Source: Rhabdornis inornatus
Taxonomy: Eukaryota > Chordata > Aves > Passeriformes > Rhabdornithidae
NCBI GenBank assembly: GCA_013397075.1
Contig: VWZS01003940.1
Span: forward strand, 959,439-1,023,438
DNA length: 64,000 bases
Reading direction: 5' to 3'
Part shown: positions 14,295 through 27,400 of the stretch, piece by piece
Layout: every line of letters starts with the position of its first letter
How positions within the stretch are numbered: the first letter of the stretch is position 1
Program-made: the position numbers and the translations under genes
The notes under the pieces: generated by a model
What the model saw: the letters and a program-made list of their open reading frames with translations, nothing else
What the model was told of the DNA's origin: nothing
Databases searched by the model: none

Positions 14295-17200
14295 GCTGGG
14301 TTTCTCCAGCAGTTAGCTTGCTTGGGGAAAGCTGCACTCAACACCAGGGCATTTTGTTCATAGTTTTCTCAGGTTGTAAGCTGAAAGTCTGAGTGTACCT
14401 GTGTATTTGTGTATCTGTGTATACTGCCACAATATCTTAAAATGCAATACTAGCATTCTGCATGTATAAATAATTTAATGGCAGTAAGGAAATAGCACTT
14501 GTGGACTTGCACATAGAAATGTATTCAGGGGTTTAGGTTTCTAAGCCAAAAACCATTTGATGTAGAAAGGGAGATGCACTATGATATTGCATATCTTTGA
14601 AGAGACTTGTATGTGAAACAAAGGCTGTTAGAACTGAATCTACCTCATTTTTCAGGTAGTCGCTGCTGCCATTCTAGCTGAGCACATTACTTGATTTGAG
14701 GGCTGAGTAACATAGCTGAGAACAAACAATAAACTATTGAAGGAATGATCTTGTTGCACCCCACAAAACAGAACATACATTGTGGGATGTCAGTGATGCA
14801 CATCTCTGAGGGAAACTGAAGATGTAAAGATGCAGATACCAAGATGAGGTATGAAATCTTGCCTGTATCAAAGTGAAAGGAAGTGTTGCCGTTGCATGGA
14901 AGAAATTAGAACTTTGAGAATGCATTAACAGCTTGATTCTGAAAAATGTGCAGCCATAGCACTGTGCAGTGAAACCTGAGAAATCTCTGTTGCTTTAAAT
15001 TTACCTGGCTAAATTGAGCCAATTTATTTAGCCACTCAAGTGTGGACAATTTCAGCCTTCAAAGAGCTTCAGAAGCAAACCTTGTTATTGAGTAAGAATT
15101 CAGTGAAAGGAGACTAAACCCACTGTGTTTCACCCTGAGCATTTAATATGGAAAAAGTCGAAGGCAGATATTTAGAAACACATGGTAAGATGATTGGAAA
15201 CTAACATTATTTGTTTCATATGCATTTCTTGGTATACTGCTCTCACCTATTCCATTCAATCAAAATTCACCATGAAAATTTACACTAGATTTCCATTTCT
15301 GGTACAAAAACACAAAGAGTGACATGACTGTATATTTTAAAAATGGGCAGAAGTGTGAGAGGGAAAATCCATCAGTCTTTTCATAAGAGAAAGTATTTCT
15401 TATAAACCACTTCTTGAGATGAAGTAAGTATGGCTAGTAAGGCATGCAACTGGAAGTAAAGAGAAAAGCAGTAACACATTGATCTATAATCAAGGTTCTG
15501 CCCGGGACTGTGATTCTTGGCTCTGCTGGACAGAGGTCATTTGGCTTACAAATAGTTACTATCTAAACTAAGGCAAATAAACTGTATGGATTGTGCACAG
15601 GAAACAAGCTAATGACACACTGAATGAGAGTGTCAATTTAATGCTGGGCTTTTGCTGGGGCAGATTGGAGCACAGTAGTGAAGAAAAATCTCCGTCCTCA
15701 ATTGCATTTATTTCTAGTGAATCTTTTAATTCCATTAAGCATTAAACCCAACATATTCTAGAGGCCTGCTCAGATTTTTTTCTTATACCCTCTGGCAGAA
15801 TACAAGCTCAAATCTACTAGGCCTCTTCCTGGAGAAAAGGAGGTTGGTTTCAGCATAATTAGTCTTAGCATTACATGCAGATATGTATGTGTGACACCAC
15901 AGCAAATAAGTCTAGGTTACTCTCAGCTTCAAGAATCAGCTGAATTGCTTGAGAATTATATAGAGTTTTCTTAAAAAAATAAAGAACTCAGAAACAAAAA
16001 AAATCTGACTACAACATCTGTTATGATGCTTAACTGCTATTGATGCTTTAGCAGAGACATGCAGTGAAAATAGAAATACATTTCATTCTGATTTATGTTT
16101 GAGGAATAAATTATTATTTTACTACAAGTATTGTTTAAACAAAGATATTCTTGCTAACAAAGGTAGCATATGCAGGACTTGGGGAAACTTACCATGCTTT
16201 TGCCAGTATTCTAATGAAATCACAGCTTGGGGGCCAGCAAGTAAAGCATGAGATTTCATGCTTGGCTGTAAGAGCCTAGATACCTTGACTGATTGTCAAT
16301 ATGATTTTTGGGTAAAGAGATGGAGGTAAACAGGTATGTCAGCAGATAAAGGAGTATGTCAAGTGTAGAGTAGGAAAGTTAGTCGAGTTTTCATCTTGAC
16401 ACTAGAGTAAGTAAAGCATGTGTATGGGCACTGAAGAAGTGGTGGGAAAATCCTTCATTGAGGGAGTATTTTAGATAAATGTGTGTGATGTTTATTGTGG
16501 AGTCTGGGTTGGCTAACAGAGAAAGTGCTAGCCTAAAGACAGACTGTCAACCATACTTGAAGTAATATCTACTATCTAATTTACAATTAGCCTAGTAGCC
16601 CTCTTAAAATTCCTTTGTTGTTGCAGTTTTGGGAATCTGATGAATTATAATTGGCTTGACTCATGCAAAAAAACTGATATTCAGGAGCTGGTCATGAGAT
16701 CATGCTGGTAAGGGAATACTTGGCCATGTAGTCCAGTGCAAATCCTTTGTCACAGGAGCATGAACTTGGCAAGGCCAAGATCCTCTTCTTATGCAGTGGA
16801 GCCACAAGTGAGTTATCTGTCCCAAAATAGTTGAATGAAGATCATTACACCAAGCCCCTGGCCATATATTCATGATTCCCTATATACTGTATAGAGAGGC
16901 TATTTTAGATGTATTTATTGTCTTACAACTTTTATTGGTATTTTTTTTTCATTTTTCTCAACTTCTAAGCCAAACTCCTTCAGTATCATGAGGCTGAATG
17001 TTTATGCCTCAGGGAAAGAGGAAAATTATAACTAAAGAAGTATTGAAACCATTAGGAATGAACATTAGGAATAACTTTTCTGTGCAGTACATTACTTAAT
17101 GATCTTCAAGTCATATATTGGGCAGCACAAAAACATGCTGTAGTCCACTTGATAATGATAATTTCCAGCTTTTGTGTGGTACAGTGTTGTTTCTATCACT

Positions 17201-17990
17201 CCATAGGTCACCAGGAAGCCAAATTTGTGTCTCTTGTGCATTTTGAGTTATAGACAATATATCTGGGGGACAGAATGAAAAATAAATTGTGTATTTTTCA
17301 GCTTGTTGTACTTTTTTTAAAGTCAGCCTCTCATAATTTTATAAAATCTTGAAAAAATTCTCATTTTCACCCATATTTTTATGTTCCTCCATAATTTGTT
17401 TATTGCTTTTTTCCCTATGTTCATACTTTTTGCTGTCTAATTCCACCTGCATATGAACAGTGTTTTAGCTCATAGAAAAGCCATAACTAACAGTGAATCT
17501 TGCCTGAATATAATAAAGTGACACATGTTATATGAACTCCCTATAATTAATTAATTAATTTCCTGCTGAAGTTCTTCCGGGCAAGCAAGTTGTATTTGCA
17601 GAAAAGAGTTAGCAAGTAGTGAGCAATCAAGGTGATGAAAAAAAAGTGAAATACACATATCATTGCTCTGCAGAGTGCAGCATAGGCTTGTTCTTGGTAC
17701 TTCCTCTGTCTCTGTTTCCCTGTTTAGTAGGGGTGTGTCTGTTAATATATTGCAATCACACGTCTCTAGCCAAGACAGGTCTGTCACCAAATGCTTAACT
17801 ATTACATTGTCTAGAAAAGGAACCAGGAAAGAGTAAAACAAGCTTTTCTTACACTGCATCTTTCCATTGGTATCAGTAATGCAATCCTCATTTTCTAACT
17901 TTTTTACATAACACTTGATATATGATAGCCTTTTTTATATGGAAACTTCAATACTGTGGGAATTATTTTAACATTTTTAGAAGGCATGTG
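14295..17990. other. Gene-less stretch upstream of the promoter
   Basis: No supportable gene or recent repeat. A short ATTA-repeat run lies at 17545-17560. A block near 16700-16860 has a faint resemblance to antisense CR1, too weak to call. Tandem 8-mers of the TGTGTATN type occur at 14400-14423. Confidence 0.4.
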
Positions 17991-18037
17991 CACAAACCTT
18001 TGTCACCTTGTAGTACATACACAAACCTTTGTCACCT
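17991..18037 (+). repeat. 18-bp direct repeat about 300 bp upstream of a TATA box
   Basis: The 18-mer CACAAACCTTTGTCACCT occurs perfectly at 17991-18008 and again at 18020-18037, 29 bp apart. Each unit contains CTTTGT, the complement of the TCF/LEF core ACAAAG. The paired sites could be a regulatory module for the promoter at 18.3 kb, but this is inference from position and motif only. Confidence 0.6.
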
Positions 18038-18310
18038 CCACTTTCCTAGGATGAAAATGCAGGCTCAGTGCTCCGTAAAATAGTCAAGCGTTTAACATAA
18101 TGTGAACATAGTAGTCAGTATTGCTATGGCTTTAAGTAATGGAATAACTACATAGTGCTAAACTACTGCAAGGAAACTGTATTCCCTTCTGCAGAGCCTT
18201 CACCACACTGCGCTAAGCAAACTTCAGGCACTCGGACTCATTTGGTATCCGTGGAGTTAACTAAATTAAGCTTACTTCCAGTTAGCCTCTGTCACCAGGA
18301 ATGCACTTTG

Positions 18311-18360
18311 TGTTTACCTATATAAGGAAACCTGTTGGACCTAGAGGAGCCCGTCAGGGC
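18311..18360 (+). promoter_or_regulatory. TATA-box core promoter with forkhead-like motif
   Basis: TGTTTAC (18311-18317), a match to the forkhead-factor consensus, is followed almost directly by TATATAAGG (18319-18327), a strong TATA box. The segment CTATATAAGG also differs by one base from an SRF-type CArG box. Transcription would be expected to start about 25-35 bp downstream, near 18350, which is where the CpG island begins. A GC box (GGGCGGGGC) lies at 18402-18410 in what would be the 5' untranslated region. The combination of TATA box, CpG island and clean start codon is the best evidence of a gene in the window. Confidence 0.62.
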
Positions 18361-18662
18361 TGCGTGTGCCTGCGAGAGGGGCGCGGGCGAGCGCGCTGGG
18401 CGGGCGGGGCAGGAGCGGACGGAGCGCAGCCCCGGGGCCGCCCCGCAGCGCCGCGCCCGCCGGCGAGCGCTGTGCCCGCTTCTCCGGCTTCGGGAACAGA
18501 GGAAAAGCTGTCCGGGGAAAAATGGAGGAGCAGGTATGCCAGGCGGAGTCGGGCTGCATGGGGGGGTCGGAGCGAGATTTGCCCTTCCGACTGCTGTTCC
18601 CTCCGGAACGGGCTGTGAGCTCCATGCGGGCTGCGGGCAGAGCGGGCGGTGCTGCGGGAGCG
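18346..18662. other. CpG island
   Basis: About 300 bp are strongly GC-rich with very frequent CpG, in sharp contrast to the AT-rich, CpG-poor DNA on both sides. Such islands mark vertebrate promoters that are unmethylated in the germ line. It starts just after the TATA box, covers the putative 5' UTR and first coding exon and runs about 130 bp into the first intron. The several long overlapping ORFs here on both strands result from the base composition. Confidence 0.85.
18522..18533 (+). CDS. Putative first coding exon (four codons, M-E-E-Q), unidentified gene
   Basis: The ATG at 18522 is the first ATG downstream of the TATA box; none occurs in 18328-18521. Its context is strong (AAAATGG: A at -3, G at +4). 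After ATG GAG GAG CAG comes GTATGC, a consensus splice donor (CAG|GTATGC) at 18534, so the exon would end in phase 0. With transcription starting near 18350, exon 1 would be about 185 nt, mostly 5' UTR. An open frame continues in the same phase 5' of the ATG, but only from a GTG, so the ATG at 18522 is the natural start. Reading past the donor stays open to about 18746, so an unspliced form cannot be fully excluded. The best downstream partner is the in-phase exon at 31307. I do not recognise the protein from its first residues. Confidence 0.5.
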
Positions 18663-21600
18663 ACTCCCGTAACTTGTCTGACATCCCGTGTGCTCCCAAG
18701 TCGGATGCACATTCGTTTTACCGCAGGGATTCTCAAACTTTCTTAGCTCTGATGGAACACAGATGTGAGCTGAGACTGGAAATAGAGCTGAGATGCTTTG
18801 GTCAGTTGGCTGAAGCGCTGCAAATCCGTGGTGTTATCATGCTAGTATATTTGGGAAGAGAAGTTCTTGACATGTTTCTTATTTGGTTTGTTTTTTGTTT
18901 TTTTTTAATATTAAAATGTGCTTTTTACAAAAGGTGCGCTCCTTTAGCATGTCTAGGGGTTTGGTGAATTTTGTTTGGATGTGTGTGAATGCAGCTAAAT
19001 CAGCATAGCTGGAATGTGCTTGTTACAATACAGGGAGTTCCTGTAGCAATAAAGATTTTGCAGTGAGTTAAAAAGTAAACTTCAGGTACTGTTATAGGAA
19101 ATGTAAGCTAAACAGGTTCTACTACAATAGGGATTACCGAGTTCAAAACAAGGATTTGTATTTTTGAGGAAGTACTTGCACAGTATGGTTATGTTTAAAA
19201 ACAGGCTTTCAGTAAAATCCTCACAAAGATGGAGAAATTTTTCCCTGAAGATTTTAGTCAGGACATAATGAAAAATAAAGTTGAGAACAAGCTTCAAATA
19301 GATCTCTAGCTGTAAGAATACTGGTGTGCAGTCCATCAGGACAGTTACTCTTTAAGTAGCAGCATGTTCATTGTAGAACTTTATTTAAGTTTTCTGCCAT
19401 TATGGTGTAAAACATAGGAATGGAAAAATATTTTCAGTTGATCTCTTGGAGTAACTTCTAAGGAAAAAAAGTTTCAGAGAACTAGTCAGGTGGAGTACAT
19501 TTTCAGAATGATTTTTGTTTTTCTGACATTAAAGACTGATAGATATATGATTTCTTCCCTCTTATCTACATGGTTATTCATATTTATGTGCACCACAGGC
19601 GTGTGAATGCACTCATTATGGGAGATGCAGCTACATCTTTCCTAGCCATCAAAGTGGGAAAGTAAAATTCCTAGGAGGTTAGAAGCTTGCAATGAAGATG
19701 ATTATTATTTAAAACCCTCTTCCTTCTAAATAGTTGTAACTTTTATGAATTAATGTCTCCCTGAGATTAGTAATATAGTATTACCTGGTTAAAATTAATT
19801 AGGAATAAAGAAATAATTAAGTTACTTATGTTCATAGAGATTTCCATTCATTTCTGTGCAAGATTTTTCTTAACTCCTGACTTTCAATTTTGAGTGAGGT
19901 TTCAATGGGAATAACACAGGATAGCTGCAGTAGTTTCAGTAGACACTTTTATAGGAACTTCAACACCACAAAGTACATAGCAAGTTCCTAAATACCTATT
20001 TCAGGGCTGAAGCTAATGGATTCATTGTGATGAATCATCTTTGGTTCTGGTGGAAGCCACCGTGGCAAAGAAAGCAAGGCTGGTGAACCAGAACTATAAA
20101 TTTCACTTGTACTTCTCATCCTGGTGGTTTTGTGGAATATCTTTATTATTTTGAATTGAAAAGGAGTACAGAGAAAGGACTTTTAACAGGGCTGTTAGTA
20201 AAGCATAAATTTAAAGGGCAGGAGAAGACTCTAGGGAAACATGCTCTTAAATCACCTTTTCCAAGTCTCATTTCAGGAAATTGCATTGCCCCCATCAGCT
20301 TGTCTAGCTGTGTTGCAATCATTAATGGTCTTTTGATTTTCCAGTGCCAAGTAAGGTAGAAAGGTGGTTCAAAGTCTCTACAGTGTATTCTGGGTTGCCA
20401 TGAGCTTATTGTATCCCAGGATGTGAGCAGCTGTCTGTGGCCAGGCTGGGGCAGGGCTGGCCCAGGCTGCAGCCTGCCTGACCCTTGGTGAGCTTTGTGG
20501 CTGTGACCCTTTCAAGGGACACAAGGGGAAGAGTTGGTTCTCACTCCTTTCAACCACAGTGCCTGACTCTGCTACCCACAGGAGATGTGTAATGATGTGG
20601 CTTCAGTGCTTGCAGCATCAGGGGAACCTGCCTAAAACCAGGTCTGCCCCGGGGTTTTACCTGAGCTTGGTGCTGTGCCTGTGGTTTCACACAAGTTTCC
20701 ACTAACCTGGATGCACAAAAAGCAAATTCTTTTCAGACCAGAACTGGTGGTTGGGAGGTACATCCCAGGCAAATGTTATGCTTGTTTACAGTGAGAAAAG
20801 AATTTCAAAGTGAATAAAATTTAAAATATTTTTATTCCATTTAAAATATGGGATAGACCTTGTGCTTTATCTAAAATCACAGGAAAATCCAGTGGTTATG
20901 ACTGGATTGCCATTCTCTGGCCTGAGCTCTTGCAAATCAGCCTGCTACCCTCGGCAGGGGTCTCTAACCCATGTTAATATGTGACGAGCTTTATTCACCA
21001 ATTAAAGAAGAAAGAGCATTCTAAAGGCATTCTGACCTTGTTTAAAGACTTTTTCATTCCTTCAAGGATTCCTTTGTATTAATTTTAATGGCAGAACTGT
21101 GTTTAGAGGTGCAGTAATGGTGTTGTGTTGGACTGTAAATTTTGAGGATGGATGTGTTAAACACAGGTGAAGGCAATGAGCACCTCAAGTCTGTGCATAC
21201 ATCTGTGGTGCCAGCTTCAGTTGTGTAACTGAGACAAGACTGAAAGAAAGCAGAAATACTTGCACTTGATAGTATTGATAATGAACCAAAATTATCTTCT
21301 GCCTTGCTGCTGTGTTACTGATGGGTTAATTCCTGAGAACTGTTATTAATTTGTCACTTTTAAATCAGAAAGTGCTTTATGTATTTAGCATATAATGTCA
21401 TAAAATTTTGTATAGAAATAAAAGAACATTCTAAATGTCTTCAATGCTTTTCCACATTTAGTAATCTGCTCATCCTAAAAATGGAGTTAGGGCACTTTTT
21501 TTTGTAGGCTTGCTTGACTTGCATCCATCACCTCATTTTTGCTTTCATTTTCTGATTTGTGTATAATTTGAAGCTGAGTGCTCTTATACGTTGTCAGGAG

Positions 21601-24407
21601 GCAGTTTGGTACATCATGTTTTTTCCTGGTATCTTTACACATATTCAATTAGAAAAAACCCAAAACGACAAAACTAACCTTTCAAAGGTGTAACTGGAGA
21701 GCTTGAAATAATAAAAGAACATGCTGTACTAAGTTGCATGCTCCCTTTACGATTTTGTTAAAGGCTTTGCCATTCCATTATGCTATCATTTTGTAGTGTA
21801 AGCATTTTATATGGCGTGTGTGATTTCATTGCCCTTAAGTGACCTTAGTAAATTCCTTATTTCCCCTGAAGCACATACCTAATTGAAAATTGCCATGTGC
21901 AGTTGAAGAGCTCTAAGCAAGAGCTCTAAGAATAACTCAAGATGGAGATGGGTGTCTAGAGAGCAAGGCAAAATCACTTTTTCTGTAGAATTCACTGAGA
22001 TTGCATGAAGTAAAATACTTGCTTTGAAGATGAATGATAAGGAATTATAGGAAGGGCATTTTTATCTCTCTGCCCAGTTCATCTGCCTAATACTGCTCTC
22101 CAGAGATCATGTGATCCACAAAAAGCATGTGTTGCCTAATTTTTTTAACCTTTTAAAAAACTTCCCTCTCTTCTTTCAGCCTTTGGTAAATGTATCTGGA
22201 ATTTAAAGTTAAAAATACCATTCCAAATTTGAGCTGGGCTTTCTAGTCCAGCAGCTGTCCTCATGCTGCAGTGCCTTGCTTGGCTCTGGTGTGCCACTTC
22301 CAGGATGCAGTTATTATGGTTGCAGTCTGCAACCACAACTTAAAAATGAGATGATGTGTTCCCCATGAGAAACTTCTGGCCTAGCATTGCATTCATTACA
22401 GCTCCTGTGAGTATAAGTGCTTAAGAGTCGTGAAAATGAAGGAGGTAAAAAGCTGGACAGTGTGAAGCTGAGGAATGGCTTAAGAAGGTACTTTCTTAGA
22501 TGAGAGAACATTAAACTATGCTCTGGATTACAAGTCTGTGACATCTGTATATTTGTTCACTATTGTGTAATGTAATTGTTTAGGACAGGAAAAATGCAAG
22601 TACTTTAATTAAAAAGGGTTGGGGAATGTAAAGCATGAAAAATCTGTGATGAAGATGTGAAGTTTTTAATCCTATCTTCCTGTGTGTTTATTCATTCCAA
22701 AAAGTTGAGAAAATGACTAGGCTGAAAATTAGTCCTTCACGAATTCTCTAGTCCTGTGTTATCTTGCAAATAGTCTTGTTTATGAAAGCTTATCCTTTAA
22801 ATTTATTTTTCTGTGTTAATTCCAAGTTATGTTTCAGAACCATTTATCAGGGTTAGAGCTTTGGAATACACACTGCTTTGAGACTCATAAGGGTAAGGTA
22901 TTATCTATGTCTATGATTGTAACACATGTTCCATTTCATATGCATCTAAAATCTCTGCTGAATTTTTTTAGTTAAAGTTACCATTTTCATGTGATTGTGT
23001 GCTCAGCGACTGGAATACTTGGTACTTGCTTTCAGGTAAATCAGTTAAAACTCAGGATTTTCCTTGAAAAAATTGAGAATGTTCCATTTACGGGTTCATT
23101 GGGGGTAGAAGTTAAGTTGCACTCTTTTCTCTAGTAGTTTCACTCGATGGTGTTTCTGTATTGGTCCTCTGAAAGCTGGATTTAGGGACATGGAATATTA
23201 AAAAAAAAAGCAGTTGCTTTCAGTAGATACTGTTATATTAAGTTCAGCTTCATTTAGCGTTCATGGTGTTCACATTCAGTGTTGTGAAAGAAAGGCCATT
23301 TTTGACCCCCTGTGCATAGTTCCAGTCATTGCAATGGGCTGAGAGTGCTTTGCTTGGTGATGCACTGGATTGCAGAGTGCTCAGGGTATCAGTTTGAAAG
23401 TGTCATGGCTTGTCTGCTGTGCTCCTCCAGTGATGCATGTGCTCCTGCTGCTGTTTCTGATATTTCTGTTTTGTAGCTGCCTAGCCTGGAAAATTCCATG
23501 TGAAACCTCAGATCCGGCCTCCTGAGGTGGATTTTTTTGGACAAATTTAATTTCACTATGTATGAAACAACATGAATGTTCCTGCTGTGTTAATTCTGTA
23601 AAATGAGTAGTTGTTTTACTATGCTGTTCATATCTTAGTTGTCTCTTTCATGGGAAATTCCATCCAATTTTAGCTGGGAAGTTTAGGCATTAGCAGTTAC
23701 TTATGAATTCTTACCTTAAGTGCAGGGTGGTTTGGGATATCATTGGTTGTGGGTTCAAAGTTATGTAGCTGTGCTTAACACTCCAGTGGGAAATTCTGGC
23801 CATGTTGCATTTTGCCTTTGATATGTTGCCATGCCACCACCGTTAATGCAAGCTTAGACTGCAAACATCTGTTTGCTTTTATTGCACATGTGTTGCTTAA
23901 GATGTTCAGTTTTTACATGATGTGAATCACTGGACTCAATGAGCATGTATGATTGGCTTAATATATAAGCCTTAAGTTGAGTCAATAAATTGCATGTCCT
24001 AAGGAATGATGTATATGATATACACAGAAGAGAAAAGTGACAAGTTCATGTCTAGACTTGCAAGTATTTCATATTTTAGTGGGTTTTTAATGGTTTGAAG
24101 GGAGTCACATAAATATCAATACAAAAGGAAAGATTGTATGCAACCATATGTCAGACAAAGATGGTGAGAACAGAGAAATGCACCTGATAGAAAACAAAAT
24201 GATGAAAACTCTATATCCTTCATTCTAGAATCTCACCACATTTATGGCATGAATGGAACACTTGTAAGAACAAAAATGCATTTTGATATCACCACATATG
24301 CTCTAGAGTGCTCTCTTTAATGAAAAGTTACCTGGATTTGGAAATAAATTTAGCTGTTGATCTTAGCAAGTTTTCAGCAATACCTCATAGGTACATTGAT
24401 TTTTCAG

Positions 24408-24490
24408 AGACCTGCCATGTTGGTTCTCGCATGTATCATTCTGCATTGCTGGGATGCATAGCAAGATTACTCTGGTTTGGATTAATGAAA
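24408..24490 (+). other. Splice-flanked segment, possible poison or non-coding exon
   Basis: An acceptor (GATTTTTCAG, ending 24407) and a very good donor (GAAA|GTAAGT at 24491) bound 83 bp. Joined to the four-codon exon at 18522 in phase 0, the reading frame meets TAG after 17 codons, so inclusion would truncate the protein. Two other frames stay open but do not fit that phase. It may be a regulated stop-containing exon, an exon of a non-coding transcript, or a cryptic site pair. Confidence 0.18.
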
Positions 24491-27400
24491 GTAAGTGAAA
24501 TGACTTACAGTTGTTAGCTTGCATTTTAATTTTGGGGATTAAGCTAATGGCCTTGAAGGTTTAATTCATATGTTTCTGTACCATGAGGAGTCTAATTTGG
24601 ACATTTTCTCTGCCACTTGACAACTAAAGCAACAAAACACAAGGAGAAAATGGAAGATTACAGTTGAGCAGAACCATCAGCTGAAAGGCCTTTATTCCCC
24701 CACAGACATTTTGAAGTTGGTATGCAGAATTGCTATAATATAATAAAAATTAAACCAAAAAGCTCTCTAGAAAGGGCTTGCAAAACCAAAAAGTTTAATT
24801 GGTGGAGTCAGGATAATCTGCCAAGTTTCCAGTACAACACCCAGGCTGAGGGAGGTAGAACTAAAATTGAAAGTTATTTCACTAGCTGGCAAGCTGGTCT
24901 GAAATCAAGAAGATATAATAGAATCAGAAGAAGCATGAGTTTCTATAGTCAGAGAAGAAAATATAATTTATTTATAGAAAATGGGGAATAATTCAGTCAG
25001 CAGGAGTATCTGTGGGCTACCGCAAATTAGAAAATGAATGCAAGTCGCTGATGAGGCAAAATGCTGAAATGTGAAAGCCATTCTGGGAGTCATTACTGAA
25101 GGTATTATGAACAAGAGGATGAGAGATAACCATTTTGCCCTGTTCTGTTGTGATAAACACCATCCTGAATTGTTCACCCAGTTTTATATGTGATACTTTA
25201 AGAAATACGCAAACAAACTGGAGAAAGACTTAATGGAAAGCAAACCAAAAATTGTGCTAAGGAAATGTGACATCGATTGCAGGAACTGAGTGTGTTTTAT
25301 TGAAAATCTGGATTCCCAGTGTGTCCTGTACAAGCATCTTTTGAACTAATATTCTGTTCATCTGCCTTTACCCAGAGGTCCAAGGAGGAGCTGAGCTTTT
25401 CCTTCTGCCCACTCCTGCCTTCATAGGAGAACAAAGTTCTTCTGTGTTCCAGCAGCCACCCTTGCATCTGGCAACTCATTGGTTTTCCTATCAAAGTGCT
25501 GCTTGCATGAGCTCAGCTTGGTGGATTGCTGTCTAGAAGAGAGAATAAATAACACAGACATGGTTATAAATGTGACAGCAATTAATTGTTCTTCATCTCT
25601 GAGGATGGAACAAAAGGCAATTTGCAGTAATGGTGGGTTTCATTAGATTCTAGGAAGAACTCTGCAGCTGGTATTTAGGCACTGTGTTGGGTTACCTAAG
25701 CCTAAGAAGCTGCCAGGTCAGTCTTTGGAGATTTTTCAGACTGAACAAAATATTTTTTGTGAAGGATCTAAGTGTAGTTGATCCTCATGGTGAGCAGGGA
25801 ATGACTCCACAAAGACCTTTCCAGACTGACAGCTGTAGTGGCTTGCTATGACTTTGGCTGTGTCCCCAGCATGAAATCTGAAAATGTTTTCCAGCTTCAG
25901 ACCCCAACCTGTCTCATGTCCATGTCCCAACACCTTAGCAGTGCTTAAGCTGGGCGTGCATTTTCCTTTCATGTCTACTTTATGCCTCCAATTCCATGCT
26001 CTAATCAGGTGCTAGTAGATCAGCAGTGAGACTGGTGTCTCACTGCTGGCCCTCACCTGTAAAGAAGAGCAAGTTCAGCCTCAGACTGGGATCCACTGAT
26101 ACCCTCTTTACCGATTCCAGTACCATAGATTCACTGCTTTAGAGTTGGGAACTCTGAATGACTGTCTTACTTTAGCTTCTACCCAATCAAGAGTTATTGC
26201 CAAGACTCCCATTTTAACATTTGCATTTAGTAAAAATAAATACAGAGATTACATGAATGAATATAAAAGCTAATAAAATCATGGTAAAAGTGTGGATAGT
26301 TACACGTGTGAAACCACTGCAATTTACTCTGCAAAATAAACTCCTTTTTCTTTTACTATGTAGATCATGTGATGTAGCCATGAAAACAGGAACAGCACAA
26401 TCTCTGTCAATGTAAAGAAAGCAAGAACATAACTACTGCAAATAAATGTGGGAATTATGTTAGTGGAGGAGAGCAGGCTGTTCTCCTCAGCACTGAATCT
26501 AAGTAGGAGGTAGATTGGATGGTTACATGACAAGGTTCTCCTTGGAGAGCAAATTTGGTTTGTTGTGTAAAATGTGTTATTGCTGTGCTATGGGCAACAA
26601 ACGAGTCTGTCTTTCCCATTTGTGTGGCAGTGCTGAGTCATTGATCAGTCAATCAATGCTGTTCACTGCAGTGCTATATCCATTAATCTCACTGTGAGAG
26701 TACAAGGCATAACATTCAATCAATAAGGCCCCAGATTAAAGGCAATGATCCAGGAAAAGGAGAATGTAAAAACAGAAAAACAGGGAAATGGAAGTGAGAT
26801 TCATTTCTTCTACTTGATACTTTCTATAACCTTCTCATGGCTCAGCATTTCTGAGGTTAGCTGCTTTGTGAGATCATGATTCATGAGGTTTGTTTACTGA
26901 ATGAATTCCGTAATGATGGTTAAATTAATTGTTAGTGTCAAATTCATGAAATGCCAAATGAATGAACTGTTGACCTTCCTAAAACTGGAAAATTATCTCA
27001 TATTGTGATTTTAAAATATAGGTGAATATTTTTATTAGCAGTAAACCTTTTTACTATCACAGTCATCCATTTGAATCCATCCATCTGTTCACTTGTCTTT
27101 GAATTATTCACTCTGATTTGGAGGAGGTGCAAAGGTGTTACAGCAGAGATATCTGCTCACAGGGTAACCTGCTTTCTGCCACACTGTTCAAAAACATCTC
27201 TCAGTGGCAGAGCCTGAAAATGCTTCACTCCTCCTTTCATAGCTGGACTGTTCTTCAGAACTCTTTTTCAGGCCAGTATTTAGCCAGGGTGGCGAGACAG
27301 TCACTGGGAATTTCACAGCTCTCTGGGCAAAGACTGTGTGGTTGACTGGGGACTCCGTCTTGCAAAAGGGGTGCCATAGTGCATTCTGCTCATTCCTGTT

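Noticed and set aside
16690..16860. Faint similarity to antisense CR1
   Set aside because: Only short disconnected blocks match, too weak without alignment.
18292..18967. Several 100-210-codon ORFs on both strands in the CpG island
   Set aside because: Multiple overlapping frames are open because of GC-rich composition, and the longest start at TTG or GTG. Only the short ATG exon at 18522 has independent signals.
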